A DNA stretch of 64,000 bases from Halocaridina rubra (GCA_037179515.1 JAXCGZ010007608.1:7501-71500); one strand, 5' to 3'; shown: positions 32,732-43,600, counted from the stretch's first letter. Translations and numbers: made by a program. The notes: a model not told the origin generated them from the sequence alone.

Positions 32732-32835
32732 TTACTTCTTGGAAGCCTTAGTCTTTTCTTCTTCTTCTTCTCCTTCTTCATCTTTTTCTTTGTCAGCTTT
32801 ATATGGAATCGCTGTTTTTGATGACCCTCCTCCAC
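32732..32835 (-). CDS. Unrecognised gene, last exon
   Basis: The acceptor gatagaagcag precedes 32835. It joins the exon at 32934 in frame (codon A|GT = Ser) to give SGGGSSKTAIPYKADKEKD, then an acidic Glu run and KTKASKK before TAA at 32734-32732. Joining the two exons removes the stops that otherwise interrupt both frames. It is a short acidic/basic tail with no visible domain. It lies about 3.9 kb upstream of, and antisense to, the first recognised SH3BP5 exon. Confidence 0.6.
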
Positions 32836-32933
32836 CTGCTTCTATCGCTTGTCATGTTGGTATCCAGGCTTTTCTCTCTCACGAGATATAATGTTAATTT
32901 GTAACAGTGACAGAAAGGAAAACATATATTTAC

Positions 32934-33067
32934 TGGTGCCCTCAAGTAAGGGCTTCCTCCCCCATTGCGTGTAGAGCCTGTAAAATTGGTTTCCAATGCG
33001 AATGTGTGCAGAATTGTTGTTCTGTCTTTTTTGAGAAATGCTCATTCCAGGATTGGCCTTGACTCCA
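32934..33067 (-). CDS. Unrecognised gene, penultimate exon
   Basis: The exon follows a strong polypyrimidine/AG acceptor (ctctctttctctctccag) and ends at the donor GTAAAT. It is open in one frame: GVKANPGMSISQKRQ, then NNSAHIRIGNQFYRLYTQWG and RKPLLEGT. The amino-acid composition looks like real protein, not repeat. The entering phase needs two bases from an upstream exon, or translation could start at the internal ATG (MSISQ), giving about 72 residues. I do not recognise the family. The upstream intron contains the LINE at 33111. Confidence 0.6.
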
Positions 33068-33110
33068 CTGGAGAGAGAAAGAGAGAGAGAGAATAAAATT
33101 GAAGAAAGAT

Positions 33111-34665
33111 TTTTTTTTTTTAATTTCTTTTTTAAAGTGTGACACTGGGACAGGCAGAAACTGCCCTCATCAATAAAGGCCCGGGCACGAGAAAATACCA
33201 AGATGAAGGAAAAGAAAAAGGTTAAGGGCAAGGCAGAGATGAGGTAATGTCACACAAAGGAAAACGACAGACAGAAAAAAACAGTCGAAGTACAGAGGAC
33301 CCAGAGATATGGAGGACTAGGCTCTTAGATGATGATATATCTGCTTTTTGAAGGATGAAAGGTCATAAGAATTAGGAAAGACAGAAGGGGGAGATGAGTT
33401 CCAGAGTCTGCAGGTAGATGGGAAGAAGCAGTCGCTGCACCAACCAATCCGCGAGCTACAAATCTCCACACAGTACCTGTGAGATGAGGCTGCTTGGCGA
33501 GTGTTACGCGGCCTCGGCAGTGGAGGAGGGATGCAACTCGTCAACTCATCAGAGCAGCGATGGAAGTAGTAGCGATAGAAAAGCTAAAGGGAAGATACCT
33601 TATGGCGAAGAGAGAGAGAATCCAGGTTAGAAGTAAGAGAAGGATCATTAATGAGTCTGACTGCCTTAGATTCAACCGTATCAAGAAGATAAGTAAAGGA
33701 AGAAGCACCCCAGATGTGTGAGCAGTATTCTAAGCAGGGGCGGATAAGACCTTTGTAAATTTTAAGTAACTGCAATGAGGAAAAGTAATGACGAAATCGA
33801 AACAAAACCCCCAATTTTTTGGATGAAGATTTAGAAATTTGGATTATGTGATTCCTCCAAGACAAGTTAGAGGGTATATGGATTCCTAATATATTGATAG
33901 AGTTAAGAGGGTAAATTTCATTAGTTTCGAAGACAATAGGGTTATCAGGAGGAGAAGAAGATAAAGAGATAGCCAGAAACTGTGTCTTGGAGGCATTGAA
34001 TTTAACTAAATTTTGAGTGCCTCATTCAGGTACTCTCTGCAAATTGGAGTTGAGTGTAGAAGAAAGAGTGATACAAGATTGATTACGAGTTACCGATGAA
34101 GGTTGTGAAGAAAAGGCAGAGGAAAAGTGAAGGGTAGAATCATCGGCAAAGGCATGAAGAAGAGAGGAAGATGGGGATTGTAGAAGATCATTGATGAAGA
34201 GAAGGAAGAGAGTAGGTGAAAGAACAGAGCCTTGTGGAACACCACTGGTAACAGAGAAAGGGCTAGATGTCGCGCCATCAACAACTACAGATATAGAACG
34301 GTCAGTAAGAAAACTGGAAAAGAGAACAGAAAGAAGGGGTAAAGCCATAGGCAGGGAGTTTGGCCAACAGAGCCTTGTGCCAGACTTTGTCAAAAGCCTT
34401 AGAGATATTAAGGGCAACGACATAGGAGTCCTCATAGTTCCTCAGAGAAGATGACCATACATGAGTAAGATAGGACTGGAGATCACCATTGGATCTTGCC
34501 TTGCGGAAGCCGTACTGGTGATTGGAGATAAGTGAGTTAGATTCAAGGCGTTTCAAGAAGTGAGCATTGAGCAAAGTTTTGAAAACTTCAGCAATAGAGG
34601 AGGTTAGAGCAATAGGTCGGTAGTTAGAAGGAATAGAGCGGTCGCCCTTCGTAGTATGCAATAAA
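33111..34665 (-). pseudogene. Degenerate LINE (family L3), RT remnant
   Basis: Minus-strand pieces in order: SNYRPIALTSSIAEVFKTLL, QYGFRKARSNGDL, ALNISKAFDKVWH (34661-34302), VTSGVPQGSVLSPTLFLLFI, FADDSTL (34435-34022), GLIRPCLEYCSHIWG (33865-33584) and SRIGWCSDCFFPSTCRLWN (33544-33317). The 3' end runs into poly(A). Frameshifts separate the pieces. CR1/jockey-group RT by motif style. 5'-truncated. Confidence 0.85.
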
Positions 34666-34689
34666 TGAAAGAATTTGCTTTATCTTGTT

Positions 34690-35235
34690 AAAAAGAGATT
34701 CAATGTAGTACATAATCAGCACATGTCAATATCAGATCCTCATTTAAATATTACCTAACTCTCCTGGAACAGTTCGTTTTGGCTCTTGAAATTTTGCTTG
34801 AAATACATCAAATTAGGTTGTTTACTTGGGATATGCAAAATGATAATATTACATTTTCTCAAACATATGCACCATACCTGTTGGACTAATGATTTTGAGA
34901 GTTTTTTGTATATCCAAACAAGAAATTTTCTGTTTATACACCTAGTTCTTAAAATAACGCGAAGATAGGTTCCCAGAAGTGCCGCGTATTGTAATTTTCG
35001 TGTAATTTAATGAGTAATTTTCCATAAGGAGCAATGAAAATGGGCATTGATACGTTCCACAACCATCCATAGACACACTATGCCAAAGATATAAGATAAG
35101 TAAAACATTTTATAAGTACAAAACAAAGCGGAAAGACCTGCAGTTATTTATATTAACATGCAAATAGTGTACAGTATAAAAGATATGCAGATTTACTGTA
35201 CAGTAAACAAGTTAATGCACTCTGTTATGCGGTGG
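34690..35235. other. Intergenic or SH3BP5 intron, nothing recognised
   Basis: AT-rich. No exon with conserved SH3BP5 N-terminal residues was found here. Confidence 0.45.
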
Positions 35236-35239
35236 GCAA

Positions 35240-36240
35240 CAGGCATACACTGGGACGTGCATGTTGGTGGTGAGCACGAGGATGCAAACGTTTTGCCACC
35301 TATGTATCAGCTGATACACCCTCGCATGCTATTTTCCTGACGATAATATATCGAAAGTTTGTTTGCTGTTTGTTCTTAATGCTTTTTTTCCATTATCTTC
35401 ATAATATTTGATTGCATTAAGCGGTAGAAGAGGAGGAGGATGCGGGGGAACGAACCTCTATCGACAAACGTTTTGCCGCGTCTGCATCAGCTTATGCTTA
35501 TCACTATTCAGGCACAATATCTTACTCGTAGAATATTTATTTACTCACTCGTTTTGGGGTTTATCTAATTTTCAAGATTATAGTATTAGTAATATTCCTT
35601 GGTTATAAACATTATTCTATCTTCTTTACATATCGACCATGCTGCACAAAATCTAAACGTAAACAAATCAGCTGAGAGTGAAAGAAAACTATACAATTCG
35701 TTACAAAGAAAACGTATATCGTACTGTATGGGAAACTTAAATGATATATATATATATTCCCTACACGCTATTTCCCTGATGATATTATATCAAAAGTTTG
35801 TTTGCTGTTTGTTCTTAATGCTTTTTTCAATTTTCTTCATAATATTCGATCGCATTAAGCGGTAGAAGAGGAGGAGGATGCGGGAGAATGAACCTCTATC
35901 CACAAACGTTTTACCACTTCCGTATCAGCTGATGCACTCATGCACGCTATTTCACTGATAATATTATAAATGAAAATGTGTTTGCTGTTTGTTCTTAATG
36001 CTTTTTTTAAATTTTCTTCATAATATTCGATCACATTAAGCGGTAGAAGAGGAGGAGGATGCAGGAGATCGAACCTCTATCCACAAATGATTTGCCACTT
36101 CTGTATCAGCTGATACACCCTCGCACGCTATTTCCCTGACAATATTATATCAAAAATTTGTTTGCTGTTTGTTCGTAATGCTTATTTCCATTATCATCAT
36201 AATATCCGATTGCAGTAAGCGGTAGAAGAGGAGATGGATG
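35240..36240. repeat. 179-bp tandem repeat, 4 units, one with an insertion
   Basis: gcggtagaagaggagg occurs at about 35420, 35862, 36041 and 36220, with shared flanks gtttgctgtttgttcttaat, tcttcataatattcgat and gtatcagctgatacaccctc. Spacing is 179 bp except 442 bp between the first two, where about 263 bp is inserted (35480-35760). Confidence 0.9.
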
Positions 36241-36680
36241 GCAGCAAAGTGCCTCCGAGGCAGTCGATTATTTACTAAAATGAAATTTTTTTTAGAATTT
36301 TTTTGCAGGGGTGTTAATCGCGAATTTCGTACTTTTTTACTATTATTTTTTAGGGGCGTTATTTTAATTTTGCAGATTATAAACACGCAGAAAAAGGGAA
36401 CAAGGTGTACTTGTATTTGACTTTGAGATGTTTTAATGGGTCTCTGCATGCAAATACTGCCAATATCTCTCCTCCTAACTTAACCTTACTGAAAGTAGGC
36501 ATCCTCCATTTACTCAGTCCATTCTGGTAAATGCATTTGTTCTCATTTTGTTGTTTGCATTTTCTGTGTAAAATTAAATTATGTATTTTGTTAGATCCCC
36601 GAATCTTGTTTTCATACTTTTGTACCATTTTCTTGCTTTTGTACCATTTTCATACATTCATACTATTTTCTTACTTTTAG

Positions 36681-36743
36681 GTTGAGCTGGAGAAGTTAAA
36701 CACCGCCACGGATGACATAAATAAGTTGGAAGCTAAATTAGAG
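36681..36743 (+). CDS. SH3BP5: SH3BP5 exon (first recognised)
   Basis: 63 nt, phase 0 at both ends, after ttacttttag and before GTAAGG. Encodes VELEKLNTATDDINKLEAKL plus E, start of the coiled coil. Confidence 0.88.
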
Positions 36744-39700
36744 GTAAGGGAAAGTACTGTTAATAAACTTTGATGATGCTCTTCCATTTCTCTCATTTGC
36801 TTTAATGCCATATAAGCTCGATTTGATGTTATGGTGCCTTTTCATATTTTATTTTTCATGTTACTTGTTTGTTTTGTCCTTAATGGGGTAGCAGAGAGAA
36901 TTTCACCTTTGTATTGATTTGTTTTCCTCGGAGACAACTAAAAGAATTCCCCCAATGTATTCCTTTGTTGTCGTATACGACGAAAAGAATTCCACCTTTG
37001 TATTCCTTCAGTGTCTTAGGAGACAAATAAGAGAATTCCATCTTTGCATTTCTTCGTTGTCCTAGGAGACAAATAAAATAATTCCACCTTTATGTTTCTT
37101 CGTTGCTGTAGGAGACCATTAAAAGGCATATCCCGTGTAATGAGGGATTACAACTTCTAATGCTTATTCCTAGTGTTTGTTGCAAGAATAGACTCAGTAC
37201 ATTAAATAATGCATAAATTGTTAGGGGTAGGTTAGTCATTAACCTAACTTCATTTGTTGCAAGAACAGACTCAGTACAATAAATAACCCCTGAATTGTTA
37301 GGGGTAGGTTAAGCATTAACCTTACCTCATCCAGGTTAACCTAATGTAACCGTTGCTAATCTCTACCTGATTCAGAATGAGGATCTTAAATGTTAGTTAA
37401 GCGTTAAATGTTTCACTGTGTGTTCTCAACCTTTTTCAGGAGGCAAATTATGTATTCAGAACAACTCTCACAGAGTCCACAGCCAGGCTCAAGGCTTTGG
37501 CGAAGAAATTGGGCAATTGCATCGAGAAAGCGCGGCCGTTCTACGAAGCGCAAGAACTGGCTCGTTCATCCCAATTGGAGTGTCAGCGAGCTGCTGTGCA
37601 GTACCAGAGAGCGAATGGTACAATGCCATTTCTGTTGGATTTTTTTTTGTGTCACTTGTAGTCCCCATTTGGGGGTGGACTCAGGTAGGATGAGGTTGGA
37701 TGCCTTTCTTTTCACCCCGCTGTGGGCTCGAATTTGAGTATATCAACAGTCGAGCACTCTGCCAGTTATGCTGTAGTGGTCCCCATTTTAGGGTATGATA
37801 CACCTGCCAAAACCAAAGTCCTTTGCAAGAAGGCATTGTCATAGCCCTTAGTAGAAAAGGGAGTCCATGACGTAAAACTAATTGCATATTAAGGGCCGTT
37901 CTTGGTCTATCCAAAGTTCAATGTCCATTCGTGTGAAAATGAAAATATTCATAGATAGTATTAAGCAAACTGCTGTTGTCTCCTTTTATTATTCCTGTGG
38001 ATCTCCATAATCGTAGCTTGCAGAATAGTCGATGCGGTGACTGCTGCTTCCCTCCCACTTCCAGACTCTGGAACTTACTTCCTCCTCCTGTCTTTTCTAA
38101 TTCTTATGACCTATCTTCCCTCAAAAAGCTAATCTGTCATCATCATCTCAGGGCCTAATCCTGCCATACCACTAGGTCTTAATTACTTTGGCTATTCTGT
38201 CCTTTTCCTATTGTGTATCATTCTCTTATTTTTACCTTGTCCTTAAGCTGCTGCTCTAACTCCTCAATGTTTTCTTGGTTCCTGGGCCCAATGGGGTACT
38301 TTTGATGCTTGTTCCGGTGAATGATAATGAAACATACAAAGCCAAAACAAAATTCTAAAGGCAGGACTCAATGGCTTGTTGCAAATTACATATTTACCTC
38401 ATTGGGGCACAGTTTGCTGAATTTGGGGCTAAATACATTTCTATTTGTGTGTATTCAGGAGCTATATTCCCTCTTACAAAGGGGGTGGTTGACTCGGAGC
38501 AAACAACCTTAATGTTTATGGGAGGGGATTTCCAATCCCATTAATCTGCCCCATTTCATCAATATTTATGACGTGTAGGGGAACACAGAAGTATTCTTGC
38601 CCCCTCCCTCGAGGGGATTTCCATTAGTAATGGGTAATAATTAGTTAGTGGCTGGTTTTGTCGTGTGCACAAGTTTGATTCATGAGTTCGTCGGTTTGAG
38701 ACCCATCATGGTTCAAGGTTAGAGTCGTCATTCACTCAAGATAACAGTTACACTTGCCAAAACCGATGTCCTTCAGAAGAAGGCAACGTCTGAGCTTTTA
38801 ATAGAAAATGGAGTTTGTGACGTAAAACTGAAATTGGTAATAATTAGATAACAACTTACTAGAAACTACCTAAATATTTTTCGTGCCCATGATGACGTTG
38901 AGTCTTGTTTCAGCACTGCATCAAGCTGCCAAGGAAACCATTGCACTGGCAGAAGAGAGATTCGTCAACAGTCGCCATGAACACTGGCAGTTCGATTCAG
39001 CGTGGCAGGAGATGCTCAACCATGCCACAATGAAGGTAACGTTGAAGATATCAATGGCTGGTTTTAGTTTAATGTTCTTTATATCTGGGGAGGTGCTTTT
39101 CACGAACATATTGCAATGGAAATTATAGTTTTGATTATTATTATATTTCATTTAAATATTTGGCCTTAAATTTTGATGATCATAATGTAATGTCATGAAA
39201 TTCATGCCCATAGTATTATTGCCCCATAATTTGAGGATGAAATTTTGATGACTGTATTGTCATGAAAATGATAATAATCATTTTGAAATTATGAGATTGA
39301 CATGTACGTCACACAAGTGTCCAACTCAACTTGCTGATAAAGGGTTAATTCCATTCACTGTAAAGTATGGAGAATTGTGGATTTCATCTACTGTGTACAG
39401 TAAAATTAGTATCAACTTTGCAGGTAATGGAAGCCGAGGCTCAGAAGGCAGCCAGCGAACGTGAGCACATGCGTAGAGCGGCGGCCTTCACGCAGGCAGA
39501 ACAACGAGTGCAGCAATTACAGCGCGGACTCAAGTCATCCATTAACAAGTCGCTTGTCTATTTTGACGAAAAAAATGCTATTCAGAGTCAACTTGAGACT
39601 TTAAAGGAGAGAGTCCAGCAACTGCAAAAAGCTATTGCATCTTCGAAATCAACTTACGCTCAGTCACTTAGAAATTTGGAGCAGGTAAGGATCGATCGCT

Positions 39701-41990
39701 GGTGTCTCTTGGTAGTTTCTGCTTTGGTTTGATTTGCTAAACTATATTGGATTGACTTTCCATTGAATTTTAGGGGTAAGTTAAACAATATATTGCTTGT
39801 GTAGAATATAAATAAGATTTATTTAGACTTAAACTTTGTACCTCTCTTGTATTTCATTATTTCATATTGCATAGTGACGAGGGAGTGAGAGTTCTACTTT
39901 CACATATCCTGCACGCCCTGAAATTAATTTTTAATTTTATTTTCGTTCTGAAATACTCCTGACGTATGTGGTTGCTAGAGTTAGAAGGGGCCCAAAAGCC
40001 ATACCCCTATTTTTGTGCAAATGAACAGAGAAATTGTGCAACTTGCACAGGATGTACAAAAGTTACGGTGCTCAACCTTCTGTACTGGGGCCTGTGTAGT
40101 CGAGTATACCGTGCTCACTTTGACCATGTGAGAGAACCTTTTTTTTTTTTTTTTTTGAGTGTGACACCGGGACAGGCAGAAACTGCCCTCATCAACAAAG
40201 GCCCGGGCACGAGAAAATACCAAGACGAAGGAAAAGAAAAAGGTTAAGGGCAAGGCAGAGATGAGGTAATGACACACAAAGGAAAACGACAGACAGAAAA
40301 AAACAGTCAAAGTAAAGAGGACCCAGAGATATTGAGGACTAGGATCTGAGATGACGATAGATCTGCTTTTTGAAGGATGAAAGGTCATAAGAATTAGGAA
40401 AGACAGAAGGAGGAAGAGAGTTCCAGAGTCTGGAGGTAGATGGGAAGAAGTAGTCGCTGCACCGACCAATCCGCGAGCTACAAATCTCCACACAGTACCT
40501 GTGAGATGAGGCCGCTTGGCGAGTATTACGCGGCCTCGGCAGTGGAGGAGGGATGCAACTCGCCAACTCATCTGAGCAGCGATAGAAAAGCGAAAGGGAA
40601 GATACCTTACGGTGAAGAGAGAGAGAATCCAGGTTAGAAGTAAGAGAAGGATCATTAATGAGGTTACCCCCAGCCTTGACTCAACATCGCAGAATGTGGT
40701 GTTTAGGCCCATTCTAACTTGACAACCTCATATAAGGTGTGCATTTGTGTTTTGCTTATTATGGTAAAATGACTATTGTCTTTTAATGCAGATTTCTGAA
40801 GAGATTCACGAGCAGCGCAGGTGTAAGCTTCCTCGCGAACCGGGCGTTGGGGCGGAACTAACGCCACCCGAAGTATCCAACGCTCAGTGCTTCGACTTTA
40901 ACGGGAAGTCATTCACGCCACTTGAAGAGATTACTGCTAAGGATGAGAAGGTAGATTCATCTTTGCCGTTTTATGCATCTTTATTTTTCCTACAAAAAAG
41001 GTTGATGAGGTAGATGAAAAATACTTGCACTATTCTTTTACCCCCACAAGATGCTTGACTTAAGTACAGAGCATGTGAATGAAATAACATATTAGTTACA
41101 GATTAATTTATAACCTTATTTTCCTGCAGTATTGGGAAACCCTTCGGGAGAAGCTTGAGAGACTGCAGATGAAGAACCAAAACAACTTGTCTGCAGAAAA
41201 AGACAATTTGTCCGACATGGAGTTTCCTGATGGCCGCGAACGCACCGTGACGGGCAGCAGTTGTGCGTCGGATCGAGATTTCGAGCACTCATACGAAGTG
41301 GAGAGAATAATAAGTGGCGAAAGTAGCACAGGCTCTGAGAGCGAAGGGCCTCTGAGTCCTTATGAAGGGAAGGAAAGTTTTGAGGAAGGTAATGAAAATA
41401 CCAGAGTCACTGTGGCAGATAAGGATAAGGCGAATGCTTTTGGATTTGCAGGGTCAGAGTTTCCTCTACCTGAGGGTTATTTTAATGCGAAGAGAACAAG
41501 TAAGGAAATTTCTCTTGAGCAGGTTAGGATAAAGGCAAAAAACGTAGAAAAGATTGGAGACAGGAATAAGAAATATGAGACTACCTTTGTTGACGAGAAA
41601 ATGAATACCAATCATGAAACACCAACGGATGTTCCATTGGATTTAAGAACTAAGGGAAGAGTGTTACCTGTGCACGAGGTCGATAATGAAGGATATTGTT
41701 TAAATTCCGAGAATGACAATGTTAATGGTGTCAATAATAACTGTGATATTCCTTCAGCTCATTCTGTGGTAAAGGAGCATGCCGAACCGACGTTACCTTC
41801 GGAGCAAGAGGTTATATTAGAAGATATTGATGATAGCGATTTAGATGAGATTAATATGAACATTGACAATAATAATGAGTGCGATGCTCGCACAGAAAAA
41901 GAAACTGGGGACGGTGCCTCGTCCCCTCCCCCCGCCATGTGCCAACCAGTCAAAGGCTTGAGTGCCATCCCCGAGGCTCAGGAAACTTAA
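36681..41990 (+). CDS. SH3BP5: SH3BP5 (Sab/parcas-type), six exons to the stop; 5' end missing
   Basis: Join 36681-36743, 37440-37617, 38914-39035, 39424-39684, 40792-40950, 41130-41990; all GT/AG, in frame, 547 residues. The coiled-coil SH3BP5 domain covers the first five exons: VELEKLNTATDDINKLEAKL, then KETIALAEERF, FDSAWQEMLNHAT, LVYFDEKNAIQSQLE and ISEEIHEQRR, each aligning with human SH3BP5 (for example FDSAWQEMLNHAT is identical). SH3BP5 proteins are Rab11 exchange factors and, in mammals, mitochondrial JNK/BTK-binding adaptors. The C-terminal 286-residue exon is acidic and divergent. The human residues before VELEKLN require at least one exon upstream of 36681, which I could not find. 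Confidence 0.93.
36895..37130. repeat. 60-bp minisatellite in SH3BP5 intron
   Basis: Four or five units built on agaattccacctttgtattc, ttcgttgtcctaggagaca. Period about 60 bp. Confidence 0.8.
37170..37378. mobile_element. Hairpin MITE, copy F, with internal duplication
   Basis: gactcagtacattaaataat and gactcagtacaataaataac are two left-arm copies. The right arm is tgctaatctctacctgattc. Centre has taggttaagcattaacct. Confidence 0.6.
37440..37617 (+). CDS. SH3BP5: SH3BP5 exon
   Basis: 178 nt after ctttttcag, donor GTACAA. Encodes EANYVFRTTLTESTARLKAL, KKLGNCIEKARPFYEAQELA and QLECQRAAVQYQRAN, matching the human helix around KFRSVLVEATVKLDELVKKI. Confidence 0.9.
37797..37882 (+). repeat. SINE family S1, 3' part
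   Basis: Has acctgccaaaaccaaagtcc, agcccttagtagaaaaggga, gtccatgacgtaaaact. Lacks the head. In an SH3BP5 intron. Confidence 0.8.
37985..38340 (+). mobile_element. LINE L3 3' fragment, sense orientation in SH3BP5 intron
   Basis: Encodes the same end as the antisense copies: CFPPTSRLWNLLPPPVFSN, YDLSSLKKLICHH, then the 3' UTR with taagctgctgctctaactcc and gttttcttggttcctgg. Confidence 0.8.
38465..38635. repeat. Dispersed repeat (cccttacaagggggtgg module)
   Basis: Related modules at about 4610-4735, 17100-17240, 21290-21470 and 43665-43800 share a ccccttnnaaggggg core with gactcagagc- or gactcaagc-like flanks. At 17100 the module is part of an RTE-like LINE 3' UTR, so others may be LINE tails. 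Confidence 0.5.
38668..38835 (+). repeat. SINE family S1 copy
   Basis: Contains gtcggtttgagacccatcat (B-box region), attcactcaagataacag, cttgccaaaaccgatgtcc, gtttgtgacgtaaaactg. It ends about 80 bp before an SH3BP5 exon. Confidence 0.8.
38914..39035 (+). CDS. SH3BP5: SH3BP5 exon
   Basis: 122 nt after cttgtttcag, donor GTAACG. Encodes ALHQAAKETIALAEERF and HWQFDSAWQEMLNHATMK, the most conserved block of the family. Confidence 0.93.
39424..39684 (+). CDS. SH3BP5: SH3BP5 exon
   Basis: 261 nt, phase 0, after actttgcag, donor GTAAGG. Encodes VMEAEAQKAASEREHMRRA to YAQSLRNLEQ, continuous heptad-type helix. Confidence 0.92.
40139..40662 (-). mobile_element. LINE L3 3' fragment, antisense in SH3BP5 intron
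   Basis: Starts on the minus side with poly(A) (T-run 40139-40156). About 500 bp closely matches 33111-33650, including the terminal peptide SRIGRCSDYFFPSTSRLWN. 5'-truncated. Confidence 0.88.
40792..40950 (+). CDS. SH3BP5: SH3BP5 exon
   Basis: 159 nt after tttaatgcag, donor GTAGAT. Begins ISEEIHEQRRCK, matching human ISDEIHERRRSS at the end of the coiled-coil domain, then REPGVGAEL, like the human GCGVGAEG region. Confidence 0.92.
41130..41990 (+). CDS. SH3BP5: SH3BP5 terminal exon
   Basis: Starts after ttttcctgcag with YWETLREKLERLQMKNQ and runs 286 codons to TAA. Ser/Glu/Asp-rich with no domain I can name. Early part has SGESSTGSESEGPLSP. A PLDLRTK motif lies at about 41635-41655. The final part has acidic DDSDLDEINMNIDNNNE. 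Confidence 0.92.
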   Translation, partial: YWETLREKLERLQMKNQNNLSAEKDNLSDMEFPDGRERTVTGSSCASDRDFEHSYEVERIISGESSTGSESEGPLSPYEGKESFEEGNENTRVTVADKDKANAFGFAGSEFPLPEGYFNAKRTSKEISLEQVRIKAKNVEKIGDRNKKYETTFVDEKMNTNHETPTDVPLDLRTKGRVLPVHEVDNEGYCLNSENDNVNGVNNNCDIPSAHSVVKEHAEPTLPSEQEVILEDIDDSDLDEINMNIDNNNECDARTEKETGDGASSPPPAMCQPVKGLSAIPEAQET

Positions 41991-42560
41991 AACAGAAGAT
42001 ATTGCGGGACATACCAGTGTGAAATGTATTATTAGAGACTTTTGGTTCAATTTATCAGTCGTTATATGTTGTCTGTTATATATTGTAAGTTAATATATTA
42101 TAGAAAATTAAGTATGTTAATGTTTATAGGATAAATGGCCATTATGCCTTACCTGAGTGCTTGCCAGTGATAAGGTGAATCTGTTCTAAGATCAAACTAT
42201 TTGTAAGAGTGGAATGCGATATTCTTAAAATTCATTTCTCAGATTTTGGAAATTGGTGGGCCCAATTTTGAATATTTTTTTCTATTTCATTTTCATGGAG
42301 TAGTGCAAAAGCGAACATGAAAATTCTCTTTATGCAAATAGAAAGCATTGAAATACTTGTGTGATTGTAAACTTGATATTAGGAATACTGTAGTTCCAAT
42401 GGACTAGAATAATGAACCGAATGGTTGTAACAGCATTAGCTATAACTATAACTACCAAGCAAATAATCAAAAACTTTTATGACCTAAGTAGACATTTAGA
42501 TGTTGAGATTATGAAATTCTTATCAGTTTGGCATTCATGTTATAAATACTGTATCACTAA

Positions 42561-42566
42561 AATAAA
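42561..42566 (+). promoter_or_regulatory. SH3BP5: Candidate SH3BP5 poly(A) signal
   Basis: AATAAA 571 bp after the stop, followed within about 30 bp by T-rich and GT-containing sequence (gtaaagtgttatt). Gives a 3' UTR of about 600 nt. Confidence 0.6.
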
Positions 42567-42738
42567 AGAGCGTATATATTTTTATACTTAGTAAAGTGTT
42601 ATTAATTGTTACTTTTAGGATTATATTTGGTCTTGGTAATGAAATTGGTCTTGATGTAATGTGATTATACTCAATATATTAATGCGCTGAAGCTTGGCAG
42701 TGGAGTAGAAAGAATACTATGCATGTATTCCTTGTGTA

Positions 42739-42860
42739 ATTTTTTTTTTTTTTTTAACTTGAATGTACAAAGAAAATTGCCCTCATCAGGTCCGGGCACC
42801 AAGAAAACATTGAGAATAAAAATTAGCATTTTAAGGACGAGGCAGAAATAAGAGAATGTA
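42739..42860 (-). mobile_element. LINE L3 3' UTR fragment
   Basis: T-run, then aagaaaattgccctcatcag, gtccgggcaccaagaaaaca, ggacgaggcagaaat, as in 40139-40260. Just past the SH3BP5 poly(A) signal. Confidence 0.65.
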
Positions 42861-43371
42861 TGCTGTAAGAACTTGCTATAAGGTATACCCCTGGTGATGG
42901 ATGATAGAGAATATCCCCTGGTATGTTCTGAGTGTTGCAAGAGGTTACTTGAATGGATAAGGGAGCAATGGGCTGGCATTTCCTTCCTTAGTATTTCTTT
43001 TTTGTCTTTGCAAAACATTAGATAGAAAAATTGCAGAACCATTCTAGTTTCCCTTTTTGCAGCATTTAGGGAATGCCTTTGTGGAATTCTTTCTGATTTC
43101 GTCTTGAGGGATGACTCTGAGTCTCTTGTGTTTGTGGTATTTTTTATTTTACTATGAGTTTCCACATCCTTGACATAAAATGAAATTTTAATGTATTTCA
43201 ATGAACGGACCCAGACTGGGGTGCTTTGGAATAAGATTTGCTTTGAGGATTAAGATACAGTATACTGCATATGGTTTCTTACATTTCAACAGTGTCTACT
43301 TTATATGGAAGCTTTGAAACCACATTGTTTGCCTTTTAACCATGATGCCATATTGTATAAGAGCCACTTGG

Positions 43372-43600
43372 TGACCTTGGCTGAAAAAATTGGAAGCAGC
43401 AGTTTGTCAGCAGAATCCCACTCAATCCAACGGGGTGACCTTGGCTGAAAAAAAAAAGGAAGCAACCGTTTGCCAGTGGTATCCCACTGAATCCAACAGA
43501 GTGACCTTGGCTGAAAACAAAAAGGAAGCAGCAGTTTGCCAGCAGTATCCCAACTGGATGACCTTGGCTGAAAAAAAAAGCAGTAGGTTTTAAGCAGGCT
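43372..43600 (+). repeat. 64-bp minisatellite with an open frame
   Basis: gtgaccttggctgaaaa recurs at about 43372, 43435 and 43500, with gatgaccttggctgaaaa at about 43556. The 67-codon frame at 43390-43593 repeats VTLAEKKKEA-VCQ-YPT-SN and is open because of the repeat. Probably not a gene. Confidence 0.85.

Noticed and set aside
35440..35470. Whether the 179-bp repeat is a tRNA-derived SINE
   Set aside because: Only a B-box-like stretch is visible; no A-box at the right distance, so left as a tandem repeat.
36377..36628. 83-codon minus frame as an upstream exon of the unrecognised minus gene
   Set aside because: No compatible donor phase leading to the acceptor at 33067 and composition typical of AT-rich non-coding DNA.
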